This document shows positions 34,410 to 43,104 of a DNA stretch of 64,000 nucleotides, one piece after another. Within the stretch, counting starts at the first letter, position 1; each line of letters begins with the position of its first letter. The notes below the pieces were generated by a model. It was not told the origin of the DNA. It made no database searches and saw only the letters and a list, made by a program, of their open reading frames with translations. This DNA is from Bacteroides sp. Lineage in GTDB: Bacteria; Bacteroidota; Bacteroidia; Bacteroidales; Bacteroidaceae. The stretch lies in the NCBI GenBank assembly GCA_019414665.1, contig DXLO01000009.1, positions 12,819-76,818 on the forward strand, given 5' to 3'. Both the position numbers and the translations under genes were made by a program.

Positions 34410-35109
34410 ATTAAAGAAAATGACAGTAACTATTATAATATTGGCAATAACTGCAGCCTATATCTGCATGAATTTCATCACGAAAAAAATGACGGTGAAA
34501 CATAAAATTGTATTTGCAGGTCATCCATCATCCGATGTTTCCAACATAGATATTTCACCTCTCCCTCAAAATGCCCCTAAATACAAACTAGGCCCAACTG
34601 AGGTGGATATGTCAAACCTGGAACAACTAAAAGTAGTAGGGAAATCTTTAGAACCTTTTGGCATAAAAGATGGAGCAATAGTTTTTGTCAAAAAAATCAA
34701 AATAGAGAATCCAGAAAAAGAGTTGGATAATTTAATAGGCCGTTTCATTGTATTCAAAATAGATAATGAACGAACCTTAAAAGAATATCCGTTGAAAAAT
34801 ATCACCGTAACTGAAGATGGATTGAAATTAAGGAAAGTTGTAAAAATCATAAACAAGAGAAATTCAAATGCCCAAAATGAAATTCTGGATTTTATAAATC
34901 AATATGATACTGACTTTCAAGAACTAGAAGCTACAGATAAAAAGAATGAAAGCGATCGATATTTGAAAAAATTTGAATTTGCAGCTTCATATTATGATAC
35001 TGATGATTTCTTAATAATGTCTATTACATATAAGAATGGAGAATATAAAGACTATTCTTTCCACTCCCCAAAATGGATATACGGCATTGTTGAATATAAT
35101 ACAAAATAA
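34372..35109 (+). CDS. Membrane-anchored protein with S24/S26-like peptidase fold
   Basis: A frame of 245 residues; the ATG codons at 34390 and 34420 are equally plausible starts. A membrane helix lies at about residues 17-37. The soluble part has a motif close to the S24/S26 peptidase family: VVGKSLEPFGIKDGAIVFVKK (compare G-D-S-M-x-P), giving a candidate nucleophile Ser92. It is followed by IGRFIVFKIDNERTLKEYPL, with Lys137 in the place of the general base. It is not a LexA-type repressor because no DNA-binding domain is seen. It is AT-rich, like its upstream partner, and ends in a strong hairpin terminator. Function is unknown; effector, immunity or signalling roles are all possible. Confidence 0.5.
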   Translation: MWLVHRMKLKKDKLKKMTVTIIILAITAAYICMNFITKKMTVKHKIVFAGHPSSDVSNIDISPLPQNAPKYKLGPTEVDMSNLEQLKVVGKSLEPFGIKDGAIVFVKKIKIENPEKELDNLIGRFIVFKIDNERTLKEYPLKNITVTEDGLKLRKVVKIINKRNSNAQNEILDFINQYDTDFQELEATDKKNESDRYLKKFEFAASYYDTDDFLIMSITYKNGEYKDYSFHSPKWIYGIVEYNTK

Positions 35110-35115
35110 GGGAAC

Positions 35116-35170
35116 AAAAGCCAAGTAATAATCACTTTATTTTTCTAAGTGAGTTATTATCTGGCTTTTA
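35116..35170 (+). terminator. Intrinsic terminator before vgrG1
   Basis: A long stem with few mismatches joins AAAAGCCAAGTAATAATCAC-type sequence (from 35116) to AAGTGAGTTATTATCTGGCTTTT (ending 35169). Closing T residues follow. It separates the cargo pair from the vgrG1 promoter. Confidence 0.7.
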
Positions 35171-35206
35171 TTGAATATCTCTCGGCATAAAATTCCAGAT
35201 ATAAAA

Positions 35207-35416
35207 TTTGGTTTTGTCTTTTCATTCACGTATATTTGCGGTTAGCAAGGATGATGTTTTATTTTTCTCCTTTTCTTCTAAATAAAACTGAAATCAGATG
35301 AAGGGCAAGGAGGAAATTTCAAAAGATCAGGCTTTGAAGTTTTCTCTTTTTGTTTTTATGTCCTGACATATTTCAGTAAGAGAATTCCGGTTGTTGAACT
35401 TTAAACATACTGTGCC
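35207..35416 (+). promoter_or_regulatory. vgrG1 promoter and conserved 5' leader
   Basis: TTTG at 35207-35210, a 20-base spacer and TATATTTG at 35231-35238 form an exact Bacteroides-type promoter. The leader keeps the hcp leader blocks GATGATGTTTTATTTTTCT, AAATAAAAC, GAGGAAATTTCAAAAGATC and GAAGTTTTCTCTTTTT. The hairpin arms at 35310-35323 and 35333-35346 still pair despite loop changes. Together with the terminator this covers the 307-bp gap. Confidence 0.65.
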
Positions 35417-37174
35417 ATGCTGGAAGAAAAGAAAATATCAATCAGCATAGATGGAAATCCGCTGCACTCTTTTCTGCAGGTCATGCTGAAACAAGTAATC
35501 AATGACCATCACTATTTCGAGATCAGTCTTGACATAGAGGTGGGAGAAGCCTATGCCACGCATTCGCTGGAACAGGCGAAAAACTGGCTGGGGAAAAAAG
35601 TAGTCATACAGATGGGTGAAAACACCTTCGTAGGAATAGCCACTCATGTTTCGCTACACCGAGCTGACGGAAACCACGGCTGTCTGCTTCTGACCGGATA
35701 TTCAAATACATTCCTTCTGGAATCGGACCAGACCTGCGCTTCGTGGCTGGACAAGACTCTGGCCAATATCGTCAGCGAAATTTGTGAGAAAGCAGGCGTA
35801 ACCGCACAGGTTTCACCTGAATATACAGAAAAAATAGAGTACGAATGCCAATACAGGGAAAGCAACTTTGACTTTATCCGCAGGCTAGCCAGACAATACC
35901 ATGAATGGTTGTACTACGACGGCAAGCAACTCGTATTCGGCAAACCGGCTGTACCAGCAGGCATACCGCTGATGTATGGGCGTAATCTGCAAAGCCTGGA
36001 TATCTCCATCCAAACCATTGCCCGCCCACTGGCTGGTCAATCCTATCACTCGCAGGACGGACAAAAGTATGAATCGACATCGCCTGATGCCCCAAAAGGT
36101 CTCGGAAATTTAGGACACGCGGCATTCCAGGCTTCCATAGGGCTGTTCAAATCACCAGCCAATCAATCGGCCGAGCCCCGTATATCCAACAAAGGGGAAC
36201 TTGACAGCTATTTCCAAAAGAAACAGCAAAGCGATACTGCGGCTTCACACTACATTACCAGCGAAAGCGACTGCTACAGCCTGACAGTAGGAAGTGTGGT
36301 TGACATACAAACGGCCATACAAATAGAAAACTTCAGTTTTGCAGAACAGACACTCGGCTCGTATATCATTACGGAAATCACCCATATCATAGGGTCTGGC
36401 AACAGCTATTACAATACCTTTACGGCACTGAGCGCAACTGTACCGAGCCTTCCGGCTCCGGACGTACCACTACCGGTGGCACAGACACAGCAGGCGGTAG
36501 TGGTAAGCAACGATGACCCCAAAAAGCAGGGACGCGTACAGGTGAAGATGAACTGGCAATCGGGAAACATGAAGACCTCATGGATACGTGTCATGACACC
36601 GGATGCCGGAATAAGCGACAAAGTATCTACCAACAGGGGGTTTGTCTTCATCCCAGAAAAAGACGATATCGTACTGGTAGGCTTCCGGCATGACGATCCG
36701 AACCGCCCATTCGTAATGGGCAGCCTGTTCAACGGAAATACCGGGGCAGGCGGTGACAGCGGCAACAAGAAAAAGAGCCTGACTACCCGGAGCGGATGTA
36801 CCATCACGATTGATGACGACAAAGGAAGTATCACCATTGCGGACCCCAGTGGAAGTACCGTCATGCTGAACGGTGACAAGACCATCACCATAGATGCCAA
36901 GGACAAGATAAGCATCCACTCCAAAGAAATAGAAATGCTTGCTGACGAAAAAATCAGAATCGAAGCTGACTCTGAAGTTGAAGTGCTTGGAAAAACTTCT
37001 ACTTTTGAAGGTACATCCGAAGCAAAAATAAAGAGCAGCGCCTCCATCAAGGAAGAGGCTGCCACAATAGACATAAAAGCATCTGCCTCACTTAAAGCAA
37101 CAGGTGCTACCGTGGATGTGGACGGCTCTGCGATGACTAACATAAAAGGTACTTTATTAAATCTTAATCCATGA
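35417..37174 (+). CDS. tssI: T6SS spike protein VgrG/TssI, copy 1
   Basis: A 585-residue VgrG. It has a gp27-like region (residues 1-350; YECQYRESNFDFIRRLARQYHEWLYY is the typical block) and a gp5 OB domain (about 370-440; SNDDPKKQGRVQVKMNW, SWIRVMTPDAG, FIPEKDDIVLVGF, NRPFVMGSLFNG). A C-terminal beta-helix needle of repetitive short strands ends in IKGTLLNLNP. No toxic extension is present. It forms the spike and should carry the PAAR-Rhs proteins downstream. The stop overlaps the adaptor gene (ATGA). Confidence 0.92.
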   Translation: MLEEKKISISIDGNPLHSFLQVMLKQVINDHHYFEISLDIEVGEAYATHSLEQAKNWLGKKVVIQMGENTFVGIATHVSLHRADGNHGCLLLTGYSNTFLLESDQTCASWLDKTLANIVSEICEKAGVTAQVSPEYTEKIEYECQYRESNFDFIRRLARQYHEWLYYDGKQLVFGKPAVPAGIPLMYGRNLQSLDISIQTIARPLAGQSYHSQDGQKYESTSPDAPKGLGNLGHAAFQASIGLFKSPANQSAEPRISNKGELDSYFQKKQQSDTAASHYITSESDCYSLTVGSVVDIQTAIQIENFSFAEQTLGSYIITEITHIIGSGNSYYNTFTALSATVPSLPAPDVPLPVAQTQQAVVVSNDDPKKQGRVQVKMNWQSGNMKTSWIRVMTPDAGISDKVSTNRGFVFIPEKDDIVLVGFRHDDPNRPFVMGSLFNGNTGAGGDSGNKKKSLTTRSGCTITIDDDKGSITIADPSGSTVMLNGDKTITIDAKDKISIHSKEIEMLADEKIRIEADSEVEVLGKTSTFEGTSEAKIKSSASIKEEAATIDIKASASLKATGATVDVDGSAMTNIKGTLLNLNP

Positions 37175-38517
37175 TAAATAACGAACACAATCCGATAGCC
37201 ATAAGAATCAGCAACATACAGGACTTATGGATTGAGTATCGAGAGAAAACTCCCGATGCAAAGATTTATTGTCTCGCCTGTGAACCTGCTGATTTTCAGA
37301 TTGTGGAAGGATTTATAAGACTGGAAGCATCGGAGTATGGCCGCACTCCGGACATTATCGTCGGTTTCAAGACCGACTACAATGATACAACAGACTTTTA
37401 CAGGTTTCTGATAAAAGAATGGATAACCTCTTTTTCTGCCGATGCAGAAAAGAATCCAGACTGGAAATGGAAGGATTTTTCCACCTTCAAGTCAGAATCG
37501 GAATCAGCAGATGCCATGACAGCCGAAGAATTGAGAGACTTGTACATCCGCCTGATAACAAGCTTCAAGGAATTTGTCGGAAACGACAATCTGCTGGGCA
37601 TAACCTATTTCATATCCCGTATCAGCGATGTGGAATCACTGAACGAAGCACTAAAGAACATTGCCGAACTGCTTCCTGAAGGAGTGGCAATCATTCTGAT
37701 TGATTATAAAAAGAGAGAGGTTTATGAAGGTCTGCACGAAGAATTGAAAGACAAATTCTGCATGATTGACATTCCGGACCAGAATATGACCGGTGCATAT
37801 AAAGAGATTGCGACACAAGGCAACCCGCAAGACCCACACGTGAAATATCGCAAATGCCTGTTCGAATTAGGAGAAGCTGCCTCGAAAGGAAAAAAGGACG
37901 AAGCCAAAAGACTCGGAAATGAACTGATAAAGCTAAGCCGTGAAATCGGCGGAACGGCACTCATGGCTTCAGCCTACCTCATATTTGGCGGTTTCATGAT
38001 TAAATTTCACCGTGAATCCGGATTCTGTCATGACTTGTTTGACAAAGGAATAGCCCTTGTACTCCCCAAATATCATGAGGAGCGGGACTGCGCACAAATC
38101 CTGCTACAACTCTACAACTATAAAGGTACGGTGGACAGCTATAATAAAGACATAAGCAGTGCCATCAAACAGTTTATGACCGCCGTGAAGATAGCCAAGG
38201 AACTTGATATGAAGACAGAGGTTGTAAACGAATACAACTATGCACTGCTGATGGCACTGAAAAAAGACAGACTTACGTACGAACCGATCCTGAACGAAGC
38301 TTTTGAGTATGGCTACTCATTCACTGACGAAGAATTGAGAATCATCAATCTTTCATTTATCGCCTCTACCTATCTTGACAAGACATACAGCATCGACTCC
38401 TCCAAAAGAGACGAAATCGAGAAACGTATGGCGAATTTATACGGCGAGGACTGGCAGCTATCTACCAAGGAACTGGCAGCCAAACTCAACGCGGAATATT
38501 CTGTAAACTCTAAATAA
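37171..38517 (+). CDS. Candidate Rhs-loading adaptor/chaperone with TPR-like region, copy 1
   Basis: A 448-residue soluble protein between vgrG1 and rhs1, overlapping vgrG1 by four bases. Its N-terminal half looks alpha/beta. The C-terminal half (about residues 215-400) is helical, with repeat-like elements (FELGEAASKGKKDEAKRLGNELIKLS, AIKQFMTAVKIAKELDM, YNYALLMALKKDRLTY) compatible with TPR-type hairpins. A related gene at 53466-54857 holds the same place between vgrG2 and rhs3, so its role is tied to the spike-effector pair. An effector-loading chaperone is the simplest reading. No named family is recognised. Confidence 0.6.
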   Translation: MINNEHNPIAIRISNIQDLWIEYREKTPDAKIYCLACEPADFQIVEGFIRLEASEYGRTPDIIVGFKTDYNDTTDFYRFLIKEWITSFSADAEKNPDWKWKDFSTFKSESESADAMTAEELRDLYIRLITSFKEFVGNDNLLGITYFISRISDVESLNEALKNIAELLPEGVAIILIDYKKREVYEGLHEELKDKFCMIDIPDQNMTGAYKEIATQGNPQDPHVKYRKCLFELGEAASKGKKDEAKRLGNELIKLSREIGGTALMASAYLIFGGFMIKFHRESGFCHDLFDKGIALVLPKYHEERDCAQILLQLYNYKGTVDSYNKDISSAIKQFMTAVKIAKELDMKTEVVNEYNYALLMALKKDRLTYEPILNEAFEYGYSFTDEELRIINLSFIASTYLDKTYSIDSSKRDEIEKRMANLYGEDWQLSTKELAAKLNAEYSVNSK

Positions 38518-38524
38518 CCAGATT

Positions 38525-41500
38525 ATGCTCTTAGCGGACAGTCATACCACCATGGTGATCGGGGTTGACGTACATGTGACGACGGCTCCCCCTTTCAATC
38601 CCATCCATCCCTACATCGGGATGGTGATAGACCCCGCTGACTACATACCGTTCCTGGGTACGAACGTAAGCGTGAACGGACTGAAGCGCGGCGTATCCGA
38701 TACGGGCGGGATGATCATCCCCCTGACGCACATACCGCTTGCCGGCCCGTTTGCCATGGCATCCATGATCGGCCACGAAAGCATGAACTTCTTCGCCTCG
38801 CAGAACACGTTCTGCGACGGCAGCCGCATGAGCCCGAAGGGATACATGGTGATGACCTGCAACGACGTGGGCATACCCCTGTCGGCAGGCGTAGGAAAGA
38901 ACAAGGCGGGAAAGACAAGGCTCATACCGAGCCTGTTCGCACCGACCTCCTTCTCACTCCCGGTGCCGACCGGAAAGCCCGTGATGGTGGGCGGTCCCTA
39001 TGTCCCAGACTGGGGAGGAATGCTGGCCGGCCTTGCTGCAAGCATCGGATTCAGTTCGCTGATAAAGCTCGGAAGCAAGGGAGTCGGAAAGGCACTCAAG
39101 GCATTCAACCACAAGGTGCTCAAGAACAAGAAGATACAGGAACTGTTCCCCGCAACAAAAAAACTGAGCGCATACCTGTGCAAGAACGGTTTCGAGCCGG
39201 TGAACCTTGTAAACGGAGCCGTGGTTTACGAAGGCACGGACTTCGGGTTCCCCTCTCCGCTGCCGCTGGAATGGACGAGGGCTTGGTATTCCGACTCGGA
39301 TTACGAGGGATGGCTCGGACACGGGACACACTGCCGGTACGACCGCACGGTGGAGAGCTTCGAGGACGAAGGCGTGACGATGCTGCGCATGGAGGACGGA
39401 CGTGCCGTGCCGTTCCCGGCGATAGCACCGGGCGGAGAGTTCTACATGCGCTCCGAACGCACGACGCTGCGCCGCACGGACAAAGGCTATGAGGCATACA
39501 GCCACGACACCCTGCTCACTTACCGGTTCGACATGAGGGACGGCAGGGCATGGAGGCTGACCCACATAGAGAATCCGGACGGCCTCCGGGTACGGCTGCA
39601 CTTTGCCGACGGAAGGCTGGCCGGACTGACCGACCCTGCAGGACGCAGGATACAGGCCACCACGGACGGAAAGGGACGGATAACGGAACTCTCGTTCGTG
39701 ACGGAAAAAGGGAACGAGCCCCTGGTGTCGTACACCTACGACAAAGAGGGAAACATGACCGGCATCACCGACGCCCTGGGAAAGGCCACAAGGATGACGT
39801 ACTCCGGACACCTGATGACGGAGAAGACAGACCGCAACGGCGATACCTACTGCTGGGAATACGACGGGAAGGGACGCTGCGTGCATACCTACGGCAGGGA
39901 CGGAATGATGGAGGGACGCATAGAGTACCATCCCGAAAAGGGCTACAACCTGGTGACCGACTCCACTGGAGGAACGACCACCTACCGCTACACGCCCGAG
40001 CAGCTCGTGACGTCGGAGATAGACCCGCTGGGCAACGAGACACGCCACAGCTACACGGACTACATGGAGCCGTACCGCACCACAGATCCCGAAGGCGGAG
40101 TGACGGGCTACAGCTATGACGGGGAGGGAAAGCTCACCGGCATCACCTATCCCGACGGCAGCGGGGAAATGTTCGTCCATGACGAGAGAGGACGGCTCAT
40201 CATCCACATAGACTGCGAGGGGAACAAGACGGTGCGCCTGTACGACAGGGAACGACCGCACCTCGTGACCGGATTCATAGACGCTGCGGGAGAAGTGACC
40301 GAACTGACCTACGATGAACACGGACTGCCCGTGACGGTAAGCAAGGGAAAGCGCCGGAGCGAACTCTCGTACGACAGGGAAATGAACCTCGAGGCGTGGC
40401 ATGAGGACGGCAGGAAGCTCGGAGGATGGAAGCACGACGCAAGGGGAAGGATGACGGAACGCACCTCCCCCGGGTACCGCACGGAGTTCTACCACTACGA
40501 CGCGCTGGACCGTCTGCGCCGCATAGACGCCCGGGACGGGAACGTCATACACCTGGACTACGACAACTACGACAGCATCACCGAGGCGCGTGACGCAAGA
40601 AGGCACGTGCGCATGGGCTACAACTCGGTGGGCAGCATGACCTGGCGGGAGGAAGCCGGGCACAGGGTGAGCTTCAACTATGACGGGATGGACCGACTGA
40701 CAGAGGTGGTAAACGAGGCAGGCGCAGGATACCTGTTCGGACGCGACCTTGCGGGAAACATCACTTCGGAAAGGGACTACGGAGGCATAGGGCGCACATA
40801 CCACAGGGACGGATGCGGACGGGTGACACGCATAGACCGCCCCGGAGGACGCTCCACGACCTATACATACGATGCCATGGGGCGTGTGACGACAGCCGCA
40901 TACCATGACGGCACAAGGGAGGAATACGGATATGACAGGAACGGACTGATGGTATCGGCCGACAACACGGAGGCACGCATAAGGCTGGAGCGCGACCCGA
41001 TGGGACGTGTGGTATGCGAGAAGGCGGGTCTCCCGGGAGGCGACACATTCACGCAGGTGATGTCCGTGGAATCGGAATACAGCATATACGGCGAGCGCAC
41101 CCGCGTAAGAAGCTCGCTCGGAGCGGACATGCGGCTGTCCTACGACAATCCGGGACTGGTAGGAGAAATAAAGGCCGAGGTGGAAAGGCCTGAACCGGAA
41201 AAGGCATCCGCAGAAGAAGGGAACACAGGAAAAAAGGACATACAGTCCTGGGAAAGCAGCATCCTGCGGGACGATGCGGGACGCGAGACGGAACGCTTCG
41301 CCACGGGCGGGATAAGGATTACCACGGACTATGACGACATGGGGCTTGTACGCTCCCGCCACGTGCATTCGGGCGAAAGGCATACGGGATGGAGAAGCTA
41401 CCGGTGGGACGTGGGCGCAAGGCTGATGTCAATGCGCTGCAACCTCTCCCCCGAGCCGGTCATCTTCGACTACGACGGAATGTGCAATCTCGTGAGGGCG

Positions 41501-42778
41501 GACTACTCCATGCACGAGAGCATATTCCGCACACCCGACAAGGTGGGAAACCTGTACCGCAGCGAAAGCGGAAGGGACAGGACGTATGACGGCGGCGGAC
41601 GGCTGACAAGCGACGGGAAGTTCCACTACCGCTACGACTGCGAGGGGAACCTCGTACACAGAAGCCGCAGGAACCTGTCGGATATGAACAGCGGCAGTGC
41701 AGGCCGCAGCAGGAAGGGGCTGTTCGGACTGTTCTCTTCCCCGGAGAACGGAGAAGGCGGCAGTGCCGGAACCAAGGACACCCCGTTTGCAGACTGGCAG
41801 CCGGGAGACACCTGCTACGAGTGGCTGGCCAGCGGAATGCTTGCCGGAGTGAAGACACCTGACGGAAAGACCGTCTCCTTCGAATATGACGCGCTCGGAC
41901 GACGGGTATCGAAGACCGTGGACGGAACCGTCCGGCGGTTCGGATGGGACGGCAACGTGGTGCTGCACGAATGGGACATTGAGGAAGCCGGCAGACCGAA
42001 GCTCATCACTGACGGAAGCGGACGCGAGGAATACGAAGGCACGGAGAAGCCGGAGAACCTCGTGACATGGATATATGACGGAACCTCGTTCACTCCGGTG
42101 GCGAAAGTCACGAACGGTGAACGCTACACGATTGTGCATGACTATCTGGGCACGCCTACGCAGGCATACGACAGCAAGGGGAACCTTGTATGGGAGATGC
42201 TGCTGGACGTGTACGGAGAGGTGAAGGAATGCCACGGAGACCGCATACTTGTACCGTTCCGCTATCAGGGACAGTACGAGGATGAGGAGACGGGATTGTA
42301 CTACAATCGCTTCAGGTACTACTCGTCTCAGATGGGGATGTACATTTCTGCTGACCCCATTGGCCTGGCAGGGAATAATCCTACACTGTATGGGTATGTG
42401 TTAGACGTGAATACATGGCTGGATTTTTGGGGGTTATCTAAAACTACAGTTGGTAGGTGGATGAGTAATAAAGAATATGAAGAGATGCTTAAAACAGGAA
42501 AAGTTGTAGAAAGCCATACAGGAACCACACATGTTGCTAATCCGGCATCAGTTGAAGCATATGGTAAACAAGCTAAAAATGGGACTATTTATGTTGAGTT
42601 TGATGTTGATGAAAAATGCTTAAAACAAACAAATATAGAATGGGCAAGTATATCAGGCCCAAACTCAGTAACAGGACGGATGGCTAAGCGTAATGGATTA
42701 CCTATTCCAGAAATGCCCGAAGCAACTAACATTAGAGTGAGAGCAAAAAAAATAAATGGTAAAATAATTTGTTGCTAA
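38525..42778 (+). CDS. rhs: PAAR-Rhs polymorphic toxin 1 with ART-like (TreTu-type) tip
   Basis: A 1417-residue effector. Residues 1-145 form a PAAR-like spike tip (HPYIGMVIDP, IPLTHIPLAGPFAMA, GYMVMTCNDVGIPL), followed by a hydrophobic Gly-rich patch (about 155-185). The Rhs/YD-repeat shell runs from about 225 to 1290, ending at the cleavage-type motif ISADPIGLAGN. The C-terminal tip (about 1300-1417) has GRWMSNKEYEEMLKTGKVVES and GTTHVANPASVEAYGKQAKNG, YVEFDVDE and a GPNSVTGRMAKRNGLP block. This resembles TreTu-type toxin domains, reported as ADP-ribosyltransferases acting on EF-Tu. The tip is AT-rich unlike the GC-rich shell. Immunity is the next gene. Confidence 0.85.
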   Translation: MLLADSHTTMVIGVDVHVTTAPPFNPIHPYIGMVIDPADYIPFLGTNVSVNGLKRGVSDTGGMIIPLTHIPLAGPFAMASMIGHESMNFFASQNTFCDGSRMSPKGYMVMTCNDVGIPLSAGVGKNKAGKTRLIPSLFAPTSFSLPVPTGKPVMVGGPYVPDWGGMLAGLAASIGFSSLIKLGSKGVGKALKAFNHKVLKNKKIQELFPATKKLSAYLCKNGFEPVNLVNGAVVYEGTDFGFPSPLPLEWTRAWYSDSDYEGWLGHGTHCRYDRTVESFEDEGVTMLRMEDGRAVPFPAIAPGGEFYMRSERTTLRRTDKGYEAYSHDTLLTYRFDMRDGRAWRLTHIENPDGLRVRLHFADGRLAGLTDPAGRRIQATTDGKGRITELSFVTEKGNEPLVSYTYDKEGNMTGITDALGKATRMTYSGHLMTEKTDRNGDTYCWEYDGKGRCVHTYGRDGMMEGRIEYHPEKGYNLVTDSTGGTTTYRYTPEQLVTSEIDPLGNETRHSYTDYMEPYRTTDPEGGVTGYSYDGEGKLTGITYPDGSGEMFVHDERGRLIIHIDCEGNKTVRLYDRERPHLVTGFIDAAGEVTELTYDEHGLPVTVSKGKRRSELSYDREMNLEAWHEDGRKLGGWKHDARGRMTERTSPGYRTEFYHYDALDRLRRIDARDGNVIHLDYDNYDSITEARDARRHVRMGYNSVGSMTWREEAGHRVSFNYDGMDRLTEVVNEAGAGYLFGRDLAGNITSERDYGGIGRTYHRDGCGRVTRIDRPGGRSTTYTYDAMGRVTTAAYHDGTREEYGYDRNGLMVSADNTEARIRLERDPMGRVVCEKAGLPGGDTFTQVMSVESEYSIYGERTRVRSSLGADMRLSYDNPGLVGEIKAEVERPEPEKASAEEGNTGKKDIQSWESSILRDDAGRETERFATGGIRITTDYDDMGLVRSRHVHSGERHTGWRSYRWDVGARLMSMRCNLSPEPVIFDYDGMCNLVRADYSMHESIFRTPDKVGNLYRSESGRDRTYDGGGRLTSDGKFHYRYDCEGNLVHRSRRNLSDMNSGSAGRSRKGLFGLFSSPENGEGGSAGTKDTPFADWQPGDTCYEWLASGMLAGVKTPDGKTVSFEYDALGRRVSKTVDGTVRRFGWDGNVVLHEWDIEEAGRPKLITDGSGREEYEGTEKPENLVTWIYDGTSFTPVAKVTNGERYTIVHDYLGTPTQAYDSKGNLVWEMLLDVYGEVKECHGDRILVPFRYQGQYEDEETGLYYNRFRYYSSQMGMYISADPIGLAGNNPTLYGYVLDVNTWLDFWGLSKTTVGRWMSNKEYEEMLKTGKVVESHTGTTHVANPASVEAYGKQAKNGTIYVEFDVDEKCLKQTNIEWASISGPNSVTGRMAKRNGLPIPEMPEATNIRVRAKKINGKIICC
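38531..42054 (+). repeat. Rhs shell duplication, copy 1 (partner 43108-46631)
   Basis: This 3.5-kb stretch matches 43108-46631 at a constant offset of 4577 bases with no insertion or deletion. Only two base changes were noticed, both within the first 80 bases. Similarity continues with scattered changes to about 42345. Confidence 0.85.
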
Positions 42779-42780
42779 TT

Positions 42781-43095
42781 ATGATAATTCATGAATTCTA
42801 TGATTGGCTTTTAGTTCAGTCTTATTCAGATGAAATAAAGATTGATATAACACCATTACATTTTAATGAGGTAATGGATAATGAACAACTAAAAGAGACA
42901 ATATGTATTGATATAGAGAATGATAAGTATTTAGGGAAATTTGTGATATGGGATGACAATAGCTGTTTTTACGAATTAATGGATATTAAAACGACTTCAA
43001 CTATATTACATGATAGAATTGATTTTAATTCACTCAATGAATTAAAATCAATCTATAATAACTTTATTCAATATTCAATATCCAAAATAAAATAA
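42781..43095 (+). CDS. Candidate immunity protein for Rhs1 toxin
   Basis: A 104-residue acidic soluble protein starting two bases after the rhs1 stop. An upstream in-frame TTG would overlap rhs1. It is AT-rich like the toxin tip and has no membrane segment. It contains DIENDKYLGKFVIWDDNSCFYELMDIKT, an acidic and aromatic surface, and a C-terminal helix. The place directly after a toxin tip and before a second rhs gene is the hallmark of a cognate immunity gene. The family is not recognised; the role comes from position. Confidence 0.65.
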   Translation: MIIHEFYDWLLVQSYSDEIKIDITPLHFNEVMDNEQLKETICIDIENDKYLGKFVIWDDNSCFYELMDIKTTSTILHDRIDFNSLNELKSIYNNFIQYSISKIK

Positions 43096-43104
43096 TCCTC
43101 ATAG

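Noticed and set aside
38954..41383. 809-codon open frame on the - strand, repeated at 43531-45960
   Set aside because: It lies wholly inside the rhs shell on the other strand, is rich in Val, His, Ser and Arg without domain character, and is a by-product of the GC-rich YD repeats. Its duplication simply follows the rhs duplication.
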